Source: Candidatus Phaeomarinobacter ectocarpi (GTDB taxonomy: Bacteria > Pseudomonadota > Alphaproteobacteria > CGMCC-115125). From it: a DNA stretch of 64,000 bases. Shown here in pieces: positions 27,977 through 37,970 of the stretch; positions within the stretch are counted from its first letter, which is position 1; every line of letters begins with the position of its first letter. Made by a program: the position numbers and the translations under genes. A model generated the notes under the pieces. The model searched no databases, was not told the origin of the DNA, and was given only the letters and a program-made list of their open reading frames with translations. The DNA lies in NCBI RefSeq assembly GCF_000689395.1, contig NZ_HG966617.1, positions 816,753 to 880,752 on the forward strand, written 5' to 3'.

Positions 27977-29056
27977 CTAGGCGACAGCAAAGCAGTCCGC
28001 AACATCCTTGATCCAGCGCTTCACGCCATCGCCCTGAACGTCATGGCTGTCCCCGTGACGGACCAGGATCAGGTCCTTTTCCGGCACGAGCACGATGTAT
28101 TGCCCGCCATAGCCATTGCACGAAAACGTGCCGGGGCCTGCGATTTCCAGCCACCAATGGGCGCCATAGCCCATGAACTCATCATCCCCGGTGGGCACTT
28201 TGCTTTGGGTGCGCGCGTAGTCTACCCAGCCATTTGGCAGAATTTGCCTGTCGCCCCACCAACCGCCGCGCAGATAAAGCAGCCCGAACCGGGCAAAATC
28301 CCGCGCTGTCATGAAGCAGTAGGAGGACCCGATCCAGGTCCCCACACCGTCGAATTTCGGGACGGCATGGGTGACGCCAATGGGGTCCAGCAGCTCAGTC
28401 CGCATGAAGGCTTCAAAGTCCTGCGCCGAGAGCGGCTCACCATCGCCCAGCACCGTGGACAGCGCCCGCACCAGTATGTTGGTGGTCCCACTTGAATAGT
28501 TGAAAACGCTGTCAATCGGATGGATCAGCGGCTTGTCGGCCGCGTAATGGGCCACATCCGCCTTACCCTCGCCAAACAGCATGGAGATGGTGTCCGATAT
28601 GTCGCCATCCACGTAGTTTTCATCAAATTCCAGCCCGCTCGCCATGCGCAGCAGCTGGTCAAAGGTGAGCTCCGCTCGCGGATCCCCCGCTGGCCATTCC
28701 GGCGCACCGACCCGGTCAAAAATCGACATTTTGCCGTCGCGCACCGCAATGCCGATCAAGGCCTGCAACATGCTCTTGGCCATGGACCAGGACGGATAGG
28801 TCTGGGTGGGGCCATACCCCTCCGCATAGGCTTCCGACACCAGCTTGCCGCCCTGAATGGCCACAAAGGCATGGGTCGGGCCCATATCATCGGGCCCCTT
28901 GCCGTCGCCATTGGGGTCAGAAAACGCGTGGTCCAGCAGGTCACCCAGCGCCACATGGTTGGCGGTGGTGGCGGTGCCGGTCGGCCAGTCGCCATTGGGC
29001 CAGTCAACATTGGTTGGCTGCGAGGGAAGGGTGGGGAGGTTGGATGTATCTGTCAT
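27977..29056 (-). CDS. Serine hydrolase, beta-lactamase family (6-aminohexanoate-dimer-hydrolase-like)
   Basis: A 359-aa member of the beta-lactamase fold with nucleophile SMAKS (SxxK) in PSWSMAKSMLQAL and the YSSG motif in FNYSSGTTNIL, typical of the 6-aminohexanoate-dimer hydrolase group. No signal peptide. I used the ATG at 29056 (AAGGTG about 8 nt before); a longer frame exists upstream but is not conserved-looking. It is divergent from the GH5 gene. Confidence 0.85.
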   Translation of the reverse strand: MTDTSNLPTLPSQPTNVDWPNGDWPTGTATTANHVALGDLLDHAFSDPNGDGKGPDDMGPTHAFVAIQGGKLVSEAYAEGYGPTQTYPSWSMAKSMLQALIGIAVRDGKMSIFDRVGAPEWPAGDPRAELTFDQLLRMASGLEFDENYVDGDISDTISMLFGEGKADVAHYAADKPLIHPIDSVFNYSSGTTNILVRALSTVLGDGEPLSAQDFEAFMRTELLDPIGVTHAVPKFDGVGTWIGSSYCFMTARDFARFGLLYLRGGWWGDRQILPNGWVDYARTQSKVPTGDDEFMGYGAHWWLEIAGPGTFSCNGYGGQYIVLVPEKDLILVRHGDSHDVQGDGVKRWIKDVADCFAVA

Positions 29057-29216
29057 GGGCCGCACCTTGCCACACGCCCCACACTTCGCAAGTTTGATTT
29101 GATGCAGCGGGGCGAAGTTTTTTGGCCTCCCAATGAGCCCCGTCTTTCTGGCATAGTTGCCCAAACAAGCAACACGTGCCGGAGCGCGATCCTGCACGCC
29201 GGGGAGGCCTGCTCAT

Positions 29217-31205
29217 ATGTCATTGCCAAAACTGCACCTTGAGGGAGACCGTTTCGTGGACGAAGCGGGCCGTCATGTCATCCTGCGCGGCGTCAATCTG
29301 GGGGGTGACTGCAAGCTGCCTTACCCGGATGGTGGCACCCACATCCCCACCGATTTTTCCGATCACCGGGAGGTCAGCTTTATCGGCCGGCCGTTCCCCA
29401 TTGATGAAGCGGACGAGCATCTGGGCCGCCTCAAGCACTGGGGCTTCAACTGCCTGCGCCTTCTGACCACGTGGGAGTCGTGTGAGCACGCAGGGCCCGG
29501 TCAGTATGACGAGGCCTATCTGGATTACATCGCTGATGTCTGCCGCCGCGCCGGCGACCATGGCATGTATGTGTTCATCGACTTCCATCAGGACGTCTGG
29601 TCGCGCATGTCAGGCGGCGATGGTGCACCCGGCTGGACATTTGAAAAATGCGGCCTCGACTTCACAAAATTCCATGAGTCCGGTTCCGCCAAGGTCATGC
29701 AGCATTGCTATGATTTTGAGCGTGGCGGTGGCCGTCAGGAAGACACCTATCCCACCATGACATGGGCGCAGAACTACCGCCGCCCCGGCAACGCCATCAT
29801 GTGGACGCTGTTTTTCGCAGGCGCTGACTTTGCACCAGACCTGATGGTTGATGGCGTCAACGCGCAGGAGTTTCTGCAAAGCCACTATCTGGGCGCCATG
29901 CAGCAGATCGCCAGGCGCGTGAAAGACATGCCGCACGTCCTTGGGTTCGACACGCTCAATGAGCCCGGCTCCGGCTGGATTGCCAACGAGACGAGCTATC
30001 AGCATACAGAAAAATCCAAGGAGCATCCTGAGCGTGTATCTCCCGGCCCGGCATGGTCACCGCTTGATGGACTGCTGGTTGCCCGCGGCATCCCGCGCTC
30101 CGTGCCGGTCGTGAGCTTTGATGCCACGGAAATGAAGATGAAGGTCACCGGCGAAGAACGCGCCAACGACAATCGCGTGCCCATCTGGCGCGACGGCGTT
30201 GCGTGCCCGTTCGAGCAGGCAGGGGCCTATCGCCTCAATGCCAATGGCGAAGCCGAAGACGTCAACGAGACATACTTCACCCATCGCAATGGCAAGCCCG
30301 TTGATCTGGAAGCGGACTACATGGCGCCGTTCTTCAACCGGGTGGCGGATGGCATTCGTGAGATCAAATCAGACTGGATGGTCTTTGCCGAACTCGACCC
30401 GTTCCGTGGTCTGAGCGGTGAAGGCTTCCCGGAAGGCTCGCCGGACAACACGGTCAATGCCAGCCACTGGTATGACATCGTGACCCTTGTGACCAAGGTT
30501 TTCATGTACCCAACCGCCGTCAATCCGTTCAATGGCCGCGTTATCGAAGGGCCGGATGCCATTCAGGCCCAGTATGTGGAGCAGCTTGATCTCATCAAAC
30601 AGGCAGCCCGCACACTCAATGGCGGCAAGGGCGCCCCAACCCTGATTGGTGAATTCGGTATCCCCTATGACCTTGATCAGGCAGCGGCCTACAAGGCCTG
30701 GGCCGCAGGCGATCACAGCGATAAGCCATGGGAGATGCACAAGACATCTCTTGATCTGATGTACAACGCCATGGATGCGCTGCTGCTTTCGACAGCACAC
30801 TGGAACTACACTGCATCCAACAGCAATGATCAGGCGATCGGCGACGGGTGGAACCAGGAAGACCTGTCGATCTTCTCCCGCGATCAGCAGGACAATCCGC
30901 TCGACAAGGATTCCGGCGGACGCGGCCTCAAGGGCTTCTGCCGTCCGTATGTGCGCCGTGCGCAGGGCGAGCTTGTGTCCCACGGATTTGATCTCAAGAC
31001 GCGCAAATTCAAAGCCGAGATCAAACTCGATGGTGAGGCTTCCGAAACCGAGCTCTACATCCCCCGCCTGCATTACGGGTCCGGTTGCGATATCAGCCTG
31101 ACATCCGGCAATGCATCATTCATCGGAGACGGTCAGGTTGTGACCATTTCCGGGACCGAAGGGAGCCGTCTGGAAATCGTGGTGCAGCCGTCAACTGGCG
31201 CCTAG
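29217..31205 (+). CDS. Glycoside hydrolase family 5 enzyme, endoglycoceramidase/steryl-glucosidase-like
   Basis: A 662-aa GH5 protein with the acid/base glutamate in TLNEPGSGW (Glu249) and the nucleophile in LIGEFGIPYD (Glu479), followed by a C-terminal beta-type domain. Long GH5 proteins of this type include endoglycoceramidases and fungal glucocerebrosidase/ergosteryl-glucosidase enzymes. There is no signal peptide, which suits an intracellular lipid-glycoside hydrolase. The start is the ATG at 29217, with GGGGAGG 9 nt before it. Substrate is inference. Confidence 0.87.
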   Translation: MSLPKLHLEGDRFVDEAGRHVILRGVNLGGDCKLPYPDGGTHIPTDFSDHREVSFIGRPFPIDEADEHLGRLKHWGFNCLRLLTTWESCEHAGPGQYDEAYLDYIADVCRRAGDHGMYVFIDFHQDVWSRMSGGDGAPGWTFEKCGLDFTKFHESGSAKVMQHCYDFERGGGRQEDTYPTMTWAQNYRRPGNAIMWTLFFAGADFAPDLMVDGVNAQEFLQSHYLGAMQQIARRVKDMPHVLGFDTLNEPGSGWIANETSYQHTEKSKEHPERVSPGPAWSPLDGLLVARGIPRSVPVVSFDATEMKMKVTGEERANDNRVPIWRDGVACPFEQAGAYRLNANGEAEDVNETYFTHRNGKPVDLEADYMAPFFNRVADGIREIKSDWMVFAELDPFRGLSGEGFPEGSPDNTVNASHWYDIVTLVTKVFMYPTAVNPFNGRVIEGPDAIQAQYVEQLDLIKQAARTLNGGKGAPTLIGEFGIPYDLDQAAAYKAWAAGDHSDKPWEMHKTSLDLMYNAMDALLLSTAHWNYTASNSNDQAIGDGWNQEDLSIFSRDQQDNPLDKDSGGRGLKGFCRPYVRRAQGELVSHGFDLKTRKFKAEIKLDGEASETELYIPRLHYGSGCDISLTSGNASFIGDGQVVTISGTEGSRLEIVVQPSTGA

Positions 31206-31212
31206 GTCTGCG

Positions 31213-31599
31213 TCAGATTTCAATTGGGATGCCGGTGTGCTTTTCAATTTTTTGTTTGACGAAGCCCTTTGCCAACGCTGCAAGTATTTCAACAGTGAAT
31301 CCACCGGCACTTTCGGCAGATTTCTTGGTCAATTCCCAAACGTTGTCGTCGCGGACACTGTCAAGAAAGTCGTGGCCCTGCCATGTGAGTTCGAGGTCGT
31401 GCCAAATTTTGCCACCCAGAAGTGGCACTGGCATGCCCTTCAGATACCCCACTTCTTCCACAAGCATGGCAAGGTGATAGCCTAGTTTTTTCAGATCAGA
31501 CTCTGTCGAATCGGCATCAAGAAATTCAGCCATCTTGGGTTTGTTGAGGGTCTCAACTTCTAGGAGAATTCCTCGCACAAAATCCATATCTCGTTTCAT
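31213..31599 (-). CDS. DUF2513-family protein
   Basis: A 128-aa protein beginning MKRDMDFVRGILLEVE and containing LTWQGHDFLDSVRDDNVW, the hallmarks of DUF2513, a family common in phages and mobile DNA. The base composition is lower in G+C than its neighbours (near 47% by eye), consistent with acquisition. It is squeezed between the GH5 gene and ptrB, with 7- and 18-bp gaps and no other mobile genes. Function unknown. Confidence 0.85.
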   Translation of the reverse strand: MKRDMDFVRGILLEVETLNKPKMAEFLDADSTESDLKKLGYHLAMLVEEVGYLKGMPVPLLGGKIWHDLELTWQGHDFLDSVRDDNVWELTKKSAESAGGFTVEILAALAKGFVKQKIEKHTGIPIEI

Positions 31600-31617
31600 A
31601 TGAAGCCTCCAAATCAG

Positions 31618-33696
31618 TTAAGCCTTGCCGGTCACCATCAGGCAGAATGCAAAGACCTCGGCCACTTCATGCAGGCCTTCAAAGCGGCCCGACTTGCCGC
31701 CATGTCCGGCTTCCATGTTGGTCTTGAGCATCAGCAGGTTGTCGTCGGTCTTAAGCGCCCGCAACTTCGCTACCCACTTCGTAGGCTCCCAATAGGTCAC
31801 GCGGGGGTCAGCCAACCCGCCCAGCGCAAACAGCGCCGGGTAGTCCTGCGCGCTCACATTGTCATAGGGCGAGTACGCCGCAATCCAGTCATATGCCTCA
31901 GGATCGGCGATCGGGTTGCCCCACTCATTCCACTCCGGTGGGGTGAGGGGCAGGGTATCGTCCAGCATGGTCGCCAGCACATCCACAAACGGCACCTCGG
32001 CTACAATGCCCGCAAACAAGTCCGGCCGCATATTGGCAACCGCACCCATCAACATGCCGCCGGCACTACCACCCTGCGCAACGATGTGGCCTTTGGATGT
32101 AAAGCCTTGCGCAATCAGATGTTCACCCGCAGCAATGAAGTCCGTGAACGTATTGGGCTTCTGCTGCAGCTTGCCGCCACGATACCACTGATATCCTTTG
32201 TCCTTGCCGCCACGAATATGCGCAATGGCATAGACAAATCCGCGATCAACAAGCGACAGGCGAGCAACCGAAAACCCCGCCGGAATGCTGATCCCATACG
32301 CCCCGTAGCCATAGAGCAGGCAGGGCGCGGAGCCATCCAGTGGCGTGTCCTTGTGATGGATGAGCGACACCGGCACCTGCTCTCCATCAGGCGCGGTCGC
32401 CATGAGCCGCCGCGTCACATAGTCAGATGGGTCATGCCCGCTTGGCACTTCCTGGCGCTTCAGCAACACACGCTCCCGCGTCGCCATGTCGTAATCATAC
32501 TGCTCGGCAGGCGTGGTCATGGATGAGTAAGTGAACCGCACTTTGGAGGTGTCATATTCATATCCCGCGGCCAGTCCCAGCGAGTAGGCCTCTTCATCAA
32601 AGGCAATGGCGTGCTCGTCGCCTGTCGCCATGTCGCGGATGATCGCGCGGGGGAGACCACCAAACCGTTCGAGACGGGCCAGGTGGCCCTTGAGAGCAAA
32701 ATGCGCCTGCACAAATGTGCCGGGCGCATGCGGCACGAGGTCTTTCCAGTTTTCCCGGCCCGGCGTCGCAACCGGCGTTTCAACCAGCTTGAAATCTTCC
32801 GCATTCGCCGCATTGGTGCGGATGATGAGGCGGCCCTCCCATTCCTCAACATCATACTCATGGCCGTCATCACGCGCCGCAATCAGAACCGGTGCGGTGT
32901 CAGGGATGGCGGCGGGAATGAAACGGATTTCAGATGTCTGATGATCATGACTGTCAATCAGGATCAGCTTTCCGCTTTGTGTCTGACCCACCCCGACAAA
33001 GAAGCCGGGGTCGGTTTCTTCGTAGATGCAGACATCGTCCGCCACAGGCGTCCCGAGTACGTGACGCATGACCTTGTGTGGTCGGTGGTTCCCATCCTGC
33101 ACAGTGTAGAAAAGCGTCGCGTTGTCATCCGCCCAAACAACGCCACCGGATGTATCGGGAATGGTGTCAGCCAGCAGCGCGCCGGTCTCAAGATTCTTTA
33201 CGGATACGGAGAAATACTCCGAGCCTGCAGTATCAACGCTGAAGGCCAGAAGTTTGTGGTCCCGCGAATGCGCAGCATCACCGATCTTCAGATAGCTTTC
33301 GCCTTCAGCCAGAACCGGCCCATCGAGAATGATGGTCTCTTCGCCACCGTCGCGCGGCTGACGGCAGTAGAGCGGATACTCCGCACCGGCATCCCAGCGA
33401 GAGTAATAGGCAAAGGGGCCATCGGGCGAAGGCACCGAGCTGTCATCCTCTTTGATGCGGCCTTTAATCTCGCCAAAGATCGTGTCCTGAAGCGCCTTCG
33501 TCGGTGCCATCTGCGCGTCGGTGTAGGCATTCTCTGCTTCAAGATAGGCGCGGATGTCCGGATCAAGGGTGTCCGGCTCGCGCATCACCTGTTGCCAGTT
33601 CTCGGCCCGCAGCCACCCGTAGTCATCACTGCGCGTGCGCCCGTGATGCGTTTCTTGTGTTGGTTTGCGGGCGGCTGCCGGTGCCGAGAGTGTCAT
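31618..33696 (-). CDS. ptrB: Oligopeptidase B (S9 family serine peptidase)
   Basis: Cytoplasmic serine peptidase of 692 aa cutting short peptides after basic residues. An N-terminal beta-propeller precedes the alpha/beta hydrolase domain. The nucleophile is near Ser544 in QGGSAGGMLMG, with CLLYGYGAYG before and MLKTNMEAGHGGKSGR (catalytic His) near the end. msrB follows 5 bp away on the minus strand side (33702), so the two likely share a transcript. Confidence 0.94.
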   Translation of the reverse strand: MTLSAPAAARKPTQETHHGRTRSDDYGWLRAENWQQVMREPDTLDPDIRAYLEAENAYTDAQMAPTKALQDTIFGEIKGRIKEDDSSVPSPDGPFAYYSRWDAGAEYPLYCRQPRDGGEETIILDGPVLAEGESYLKIGDAAHSRDHKLLAFSVDTAGSEYFSVSVKNLETGALLADTIPDTSGGVVWADDNATLFYTVQDGNHRPHKVMRHVLGTPVADDVCIYEETDPGFFVGVGQTQSGKLILIDSHDHQTSEIRFIPAAIPDTAPVLIAARDDGHEYDVEEWEGRLIIRTNAANAEDFKLVETPVATPGRENWKDLVPHAPGTFVQAHFALKGHLARLERFGGLPRAIIRDMATGDEHAIAFDEEAYSLGLAAGYEYDTSKVRFTYSSMTTPAEQYDYDMATRERVLLKRQEVPSGHDPSDYVTRRLMATAPDGEQVPVSLIHHKDTPLDGSAPCLLYGYGAYGISIPAGFSVARLSLVDRGFVYAIAHIRGGKDKGYQWYRGGKLQQKPNTFTDFIAAGEHLIAQGFTSKGHIVAQGGSAGGMLMGAVANMRPDLFAGIVAEVPFVDVLATMLDDTLPLTPPEWNEWGNPIADPEAYDWIAAYSPYDNVSAQDYPALFALGGLADPRVTYWEPTKWVAKLRALKTDDNLLMLKTNMEAGHGGKSGRFEGLHEVAEVFAFCLMVTGKA

Positions 33697-33701
33697 GCGT
33701 G

Positions 33702-34142
33702 TCAGTCTTCCTTGCGGTCAAAATCCATGGCCAGGCCATTCATGCAATAGCGCAGGCCCGTAGGTGCAGGGCCGTCGGGAAACACATGACCCAGATGCCC
33801 GTCGCAGTTCGAGCACACGACTTCCGTACGGGTGGAGAACAGCGATTTGTCTGCCACATATTCCACAGCATCTTCGGCCACAGGGGCATAGAAGCTGGGC
33901 CAGCCGGTGCCACTGTCATACTTGGTCTCTGCATCAAACAGCGCCTGCCCGCAGCAAACGCAGTTGTACACGCCAGCTGCTTTCTGGTCCCAGTTCGGAC
34001 CCGTAAAGGCACGCTCCGTGCCTGCCTTGCGAGCAACATGAAACTGTTCCGGCGTCAGTTGCGCCTGCCATTCAGCTTCTGATTTCTCAACCTTGTTGGC
34101 CTTCTTGGTTTTTGTCCAAAGGGCGCGCGTAGGATCGCTCAT
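33702..34142 (-). CDS. msrB: Peptide-methionine (R)-S-oxide reductase MsrB
   Basis: Reduces methionine-R-sulfoxide in proteins. The zinc site is formed by Cys61/Cys64 (CVCC) and Cys110/Cys113 (CSNC). The catalytic cysteine is Cys133 in [14 protein letters not shown] and GHLGHVF are family signatures. The ATG at 34142 gives 146 aa; a longer in-frame start upstream adds unrelated residues. It precedes ptrB on the minus strand. Confidence 0.95.
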   Translation of the reverse strand: MSDPTRALWTKTKKANKVEKSEAEWQAQLTPEQFHVARKAGTERAFTGPNWDQKAAGVYNCVCCGQALFDAETKYDSGTGWPSFYAPVAEDAVEYVADKSLFSTRTEVVCSNCDGHLGHVFPDGPAPTGLRYCMNGLAMDFDRKED

Positions 34143-34275
34143 GGCATGCCTCACAGTCTGAAGAGTGGAAGTTCCCAACTTGGGTACTTGGCTACTTGGG
34201 TCCAGATATAGGAAGACCGGCAGGCGTCTCAATGAAACCCGCCGGTCAATTTATCGCGATTAGGGTGTGTATGGC

Positions 34276-34728
34276 CTATTCAAAAACAAGCGAAAGCGTT
34301 TCAGCAACCATCGCAGGACGGTCAGAGCCTTCCACTTCCATGGTCACTTCGTTGGTCATCTGCATGCCGCCGGACTTGGGCTCCATATTGACCAGTTTGA
34401 CGCGGGCGCGCACCTTGCTGTCCACGGGAACCATGCCCGTGAAGCGAACCTTGTTGCTGCCGTAGTTGATGCCGCGGGTCACGCTCTTGATGCCGGAAAC
34501 GCTGCCCTGAAGCATCGGCAGCAGGGACAGTGTGAGGTAGCCATGGGCAATCGTCGGCATGCCGAGTTCTTTTTGCGTGCGCTCCCCATCCAGGTGGATC
34601 CACTGGTGGTCGCCTGTGGCCTCGGCAAACAGGTTGATGCGGTCCTGGTCAATCTGGACCCAGTCGCTGACGCCGATCTCTTTGCCGACTTCCTTGGTCA
34701 TTTCTTCGATGTTTTCAAACATGCGCAT
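34276..34728 (-). CDS. MaoC-family dehydratase
   Basis: Single hot-dog fold, 150 aa. The (R)-hydratase active site is visible as the Asp and His in ATGDHQWIH, with AHGYLTLSL after it. Such enzymes hydrate trans-2-enoyl-CoA to (R)-3-hydroxyacyl-CoA and may feed polyhydroxyalkanoate or lipid breakdown. GGGAGA lies before the ATG. It stands alone. Confidence 0.9.
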   Translation of the reverse strand: MRMFENIEEMTKEVGKEIGVSDWVQIDQDRINLFAEATGDHQWIHLDGERTQKELGMPTIAHGYLTLSLLPMLQGSVSGIKSVTRGINYGSNKVRFTGMVPVDSKVRARVKLVNMEPKSGGMQMTNEVTMEVEGSDRPAMVAETLSLVFE

Positions 34729-34906
34729 GGCGGGTGGTCTCCCTTTGTTGTTTGTAGGCGGGCCCGGCAGCGCGCGGAATATGCTGCGCTGCCGCCAGGC
34801 AAGGTGAAAAAGTCAGGCGGACTTTAGCCGTGTGACAGTGCCGCTGCCAATAGCCAGTGTTTATCGGTCAGCCTGGGAGACAACCACACCGCATGAGCCG
34901 CAAACG

Positions 34907-35359
34907 CTAGTAGGAGAACGTCACATCCACCCGGCGGTCAGCAGCGCTGTCATCGGTGAGCCAGTCGGTCATGAAACCCCAGCTTTCACCTTTGGATTTC
35001 ACCACGATCTGGTCCCGCCGCCAGCCACGCGCCACAAACGCCTTGGCCACAGCTTCGGCACGTCCATAGGCCAGGTTGGCGTTTCGCTTGGAATCGCCTT
35101 CCTTGCTGGCCTGCCCGACGATGCAAAGCTGAGCCACGTCGCGCGCGGATGCGATGGAGTGGGCGCGATCGATGCGCTTGATCGACTCCTCACTCAGTTC
35201 ATTGCCGGACGTGTGGAAATAGATGCGGTATTCATCGTCGATCTGGGCATCCACATTGTTGTCGCACTTGGTCGCCCAGGCATGGGCTGGACCGGAGGAC
35301 ATCAATCCAAGGGACGCCAGCGCGGCAACACCGACAGCAGATAAAAGGAAACGGTTCAT
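34907..35359 (-). CDS. Exported OmpA-like peptidoglycan-associated protein
   Basis: A clear signal peptide (cleavage after AHA near residue 27) leads to a short OmpA-type C-terminal domain: IYFHTSGNELSEESIKRID, LAYGRAEAVAKAFVARG and DRRVDVTFSY. 150 aa. No lipobox. Periplasmic, probably binding peptidoglycan. I used ATG 35359; the longer frame starts outside the signal peptide. Confidence 0.87.
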   Translation of the reverse strand: MNRFLLSAVGVAALASLGLMSSGPAHAWATKCDNNVDAQIDDEYRIYFHTSGNELSEESIKRIDRAHSIASARDVAQLCIVGQASKEGDSKRNANLAYGRAEAVAKAFVARGWRRDQIVVKSKGESWGFMTDWLTDDSAADRRVDVTFSY

Positions 35360-35457
35360 GAGACTTTGCCTTTGATGAATCGAATGATCTGCACCTAACA
35401 CGCGGTGCAGATGTTAGCGCAGACGAATCCAAGAGGCGAGGTTCAATCTATGGAAGC

Positions 35458-36219
35458 CTAGTCGCCCGCCACGTCCCGCACCCGGTCACATAGTTTGTGC
35501 ATGGGCCCGGCGCTGATCCCCAGCGCGTCCAGCCGCTCTACTGTCCGGTAAAGATACTCACGATTGGTCCCCAGCTGGCCCTCAGCGCGCGCAATGCGGC
35601 GCACAATCGTGTCTTCCTTCACCTTGCCCGCATAGCGTTTGTGCGCCCGGTTGATGACATAGGTGAACGCGGGTTGCTTGATGGTGCGCCCGTTCATCTG
35701 CAGGTTGATCCAAGTGGGCCTGTAGGACCCACCGATCATTTCGCGCATCCACAAAATCTCGGTTTCGCTTTCCACCTGATGCGCTGCAATTCGGTGCGCC
35801 ATGCCCTGGCAAGACCCGCCATGGTCCAGCGCCAGCATCAATCCCGGCCGCTCCGGCGTGCCGCGTCCCAGGGGCAGCTTGAGACAGAACGACCGGTGCA
35901 GGCCAAACACCTTGGCGGGTTTGGTGTCGGCCACATGAATGGCCGGGTTCCACATCAAGGAGCCATAGCCAAACACCCAGATGTCGGACTTGCCGTCCCA
36001 CCGGCGCAGGAACTGACGGCGGTTGTCTTCGCGCTGCTCTTCGGTGAGCAGCGAATTGTCGCCGCGTTCCGCCAGCTCGCGGCGAAGCGTTTCCATGCGT
36101 TCGGGCGTAAAGTTCTCGCGCAGAATCATGCCGTCCGGCGACATCTTCAACAAAGATGCCGACGTCGCTGGCTGGCCGTTCTTCTTGCGTGTGCTGCTGC
36201 TAGACGATTTTCGAGTCAC
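35458..36219 (-). CDS. chaC: ChaC-type gamma-glutamylcyclotransferase
   Basis: Releases 5-oxoproline from gamma-glutamyl peptides such as glutathione. VFGYGSLMWNPA is the family substrate-binding loop, GRGTPERPGLMLALD follows, and the catalytic glutamate is in LWMREM. The N-terminal 65 residues are low-complexity. The start is uncertain: GTG 36219 (20-bp overlap with the ligase end, GGGG upstream), or ATG 36144 or 36129. Confidence 0.85.
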   Translation of the reverse strand: MTRKSSSSSTRKKNGQPATSASLLKMSPDGMILRENFTPERMETLRRELAERGDNSLLTEEQREDNRRQFLRRWDGKSDIWVFGYGSLMWNPAIHVADTKPAKVFGLHRSFCLKLPLGRGTPERPGLMLALDHGGSCQGMAHRIAAHQVESETEILWMREMIGGSYRPTWINLQMNGRTIKQPAFTYVINRAHKRYAGKVKEDTIVRRIARAEGQLGTNREYLYRTVERLDALGISAGPMHKLCDRVRDVAGD

Positions 36220-37741
36220 GGTTGCCCCAGTACCGGTCACGGATAAGCCGTTTATACAGCTTTCCGGTTGGGTGGCGGGGCAATTCCTGGTCAAAGTCGA
36301 TCGACCGCGGGCATTTGATCTTGGCCAGTTGCGACTGACAAAACTCAATGAGTTCTGCTTCCAGCTCCGGTCCCTTTTCAGCCCAGTCCATAGGCTGCAC
36401 AACGGCCTTCACTTCTTCGCCAAAGTCCTCGTTCGGAACACCAATCACTGCGACATCCGCCACTTTTGGATGGGTGACGAGCAGATTTTCCGCTTCCTGC
36501 GGATAAATGTTCACGCCCCCGGAAATGATCATGTAGGACTTCCGGTCCGTCAGATAAAGGTATCCATCGTCATCAACGCGTCCCACGTCGCCCAGCGTCG
36601 TCCATCCCTTGGGGTGTTTCGCTTCGGCGGTCTTGCCCGGGTCATTGTGATATTCAAACTCGTTGCCGCCACCAAAATAGATGGTGCCGACCTCGCCGGC
36701 GGGCAGTTCGTTGCCCTCTTCGTCGCAGATGTGCAACTCACCCATCAGCGGTTTGCCGACAGAGCCCTTGTGGGCCAGCCACTCTTCTGAGTTCAGCGCG
36801 CAAAAGCCATTGCCCTCGGTGCCCGCATAATACTCATTGATGACAGGACCCCACCACTCGATCATCTGTTCCTTGATGGGAACGGGGCAGGGCGCCGCCG
36901 CATGAATGGCGCAATCAATGCTCGACACATCGTATTTCTTGCGGACGTCTTCATCCAGCTTGAGCATCCGCACAAACATCGTCGGCACCCACTGGGCAAT
37001 GGTGATCTTGTGTTTCTCGATGAGTTTCAGCGCTTCTTCCGCATCAAAATGCTCCATGACCACACAGCTCGCACCCACACGATGCATGGCCATGTTGTAG
37101 CGCAAAGGCGCTGCATGATAGAGCGGCGCCGGAGAGAGATAGGTGGACTCGGTGCCTGCCCCATACAGCCCCATGATCAGTGCCAGCAGCGACGGCACTT
37201 CATTGATCGGACCGTCAGGCAACGGTGATTTGATCCCTTTGGGGCGACCGGTCGTGCCGGACGAATACAGCATGTCCGTGCCCGCGCTTTCATCCGCAAT
37301 CGGCTCAGCCGGCATCGCATCGCGCGCGTCTTCAAAGGACTCGTATCCCGGCCGCGTGCCGCCCACCATCAGGCGGTGCTCGACACCCGGCATCATGTCA
37401 ACGAGTTCATCGACAACAGATCCCATGGCAGCTGACGTAATGAACAGCTTCGCGCCGCAGTCACCGGCAATGTACTCTACTTCGCCGGCTGTCAGCCGTG
37501 AGGAGATACAGGTGAAGTAGAGCCCGGAGCGTTGTGCCGCCCAGCACAGCTCCATGAACCGCGCATTGTTTTCCATGAAGATCGCGATGGCATCGCCGCG
37601 CTTGAGACCATATTTGCGAAACAGCTGCGCACCCTGATTGGAGCGGTCGTTCAGGTCCTTATACGTCACCGTTTCACCGGTGGCTGCCATGATGTAGGCA
37701 GGTTTGTCAGGCGATGTCTGGGCGTGATCAGCCGGATGCAT
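36200..37741 (-). CDS. AMP-dependent acyl-CoA synthetase
   Basis: Fatty- or aryl-acid:CoA ligase of 513 aa. YSSGTTGRPKGIK is the P-loop-like motif A3, YAGTEGNG is A5, and DRKSYMIISGGVNIYPQEAEN holds the hinge and motif A8 (cited in two parts: DRKSYMIISGGV and NIYPQEAEN). PRHPTGKLYKR carries the catalytic Lys. No membrane anchor. It is divergent from the enoyl-CoA hydratase, a likely pathway partner. Confidence 0.92.
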   Translation of the reverse strand: MHPADHAQTSPDKPAYIMAATGETVTYKDLNDRSNQGAQLFRKYGLKRGDAIAIFMENNARFMELCWAAQRSGLYFTCISSRLTAGEVEYIAGDCGAKLFITSAAMGSVVDELVDMMPGVEHRLMVGGTRPGYESFEDARDAMPAEPIADESAGTDMLYSSGTTGRPKGIKSPLPDGPINEVPSLLALIMGLYGAGTESTYLSPAPLYHAAPLRYNMAMHRVGASCVVMEHFDAEEALKLIEKHKITIAQWVPTMFVRMLKLDEDVRKKYDVSSIDCAIHAAAPCPVPIKEQMIEWWGPVINEYYAGTEGNGFCALNSEEWLAHKGSVGKPLMGELHICDEEGNELPAGEVGTIYFGGGNEFEYHNDPGKTAEAKHPKGWTTLGDVGRVDDDGYLYLTDRKSYMIISGGVNIYPQEAENLLVTHPKVADVAVIGVPNEDFGEEVKAVVQPMDWAEKGPELEAELIEFCQSQLAKIKCPRSIDFDQELPRHPTGKLYKRLIRDRYWGNRDSKIV

Positions 37742-37970
37742 TGTCGGTCTCCCTGAAAGAGCATTTGTGCAGGCACGCTGCTTTTTTGCAGCTTTCCTAA
37801 TGAATTATAGCCGTTCAGCCTCCCCCACAAGCATTTGCGCGCGGTGAGGGTCAGACAGGCGGTTGACCCTACGGCAACTAGCCTTGTGCGCAGACCACGC
37901 TAAACTCCCGCCCGACAGAAACACACAATTCCACAAGGCATACAGCCCCAATACTCAGGGAGACGACCCA

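Noticed and set aside
31213-31599. Prophage remnant around the DUF2513 gene
   Set aside because: There is no integrase, terminase, repressor or att-like repeat in the flanks; both neighbours are intact chromosomal genes.
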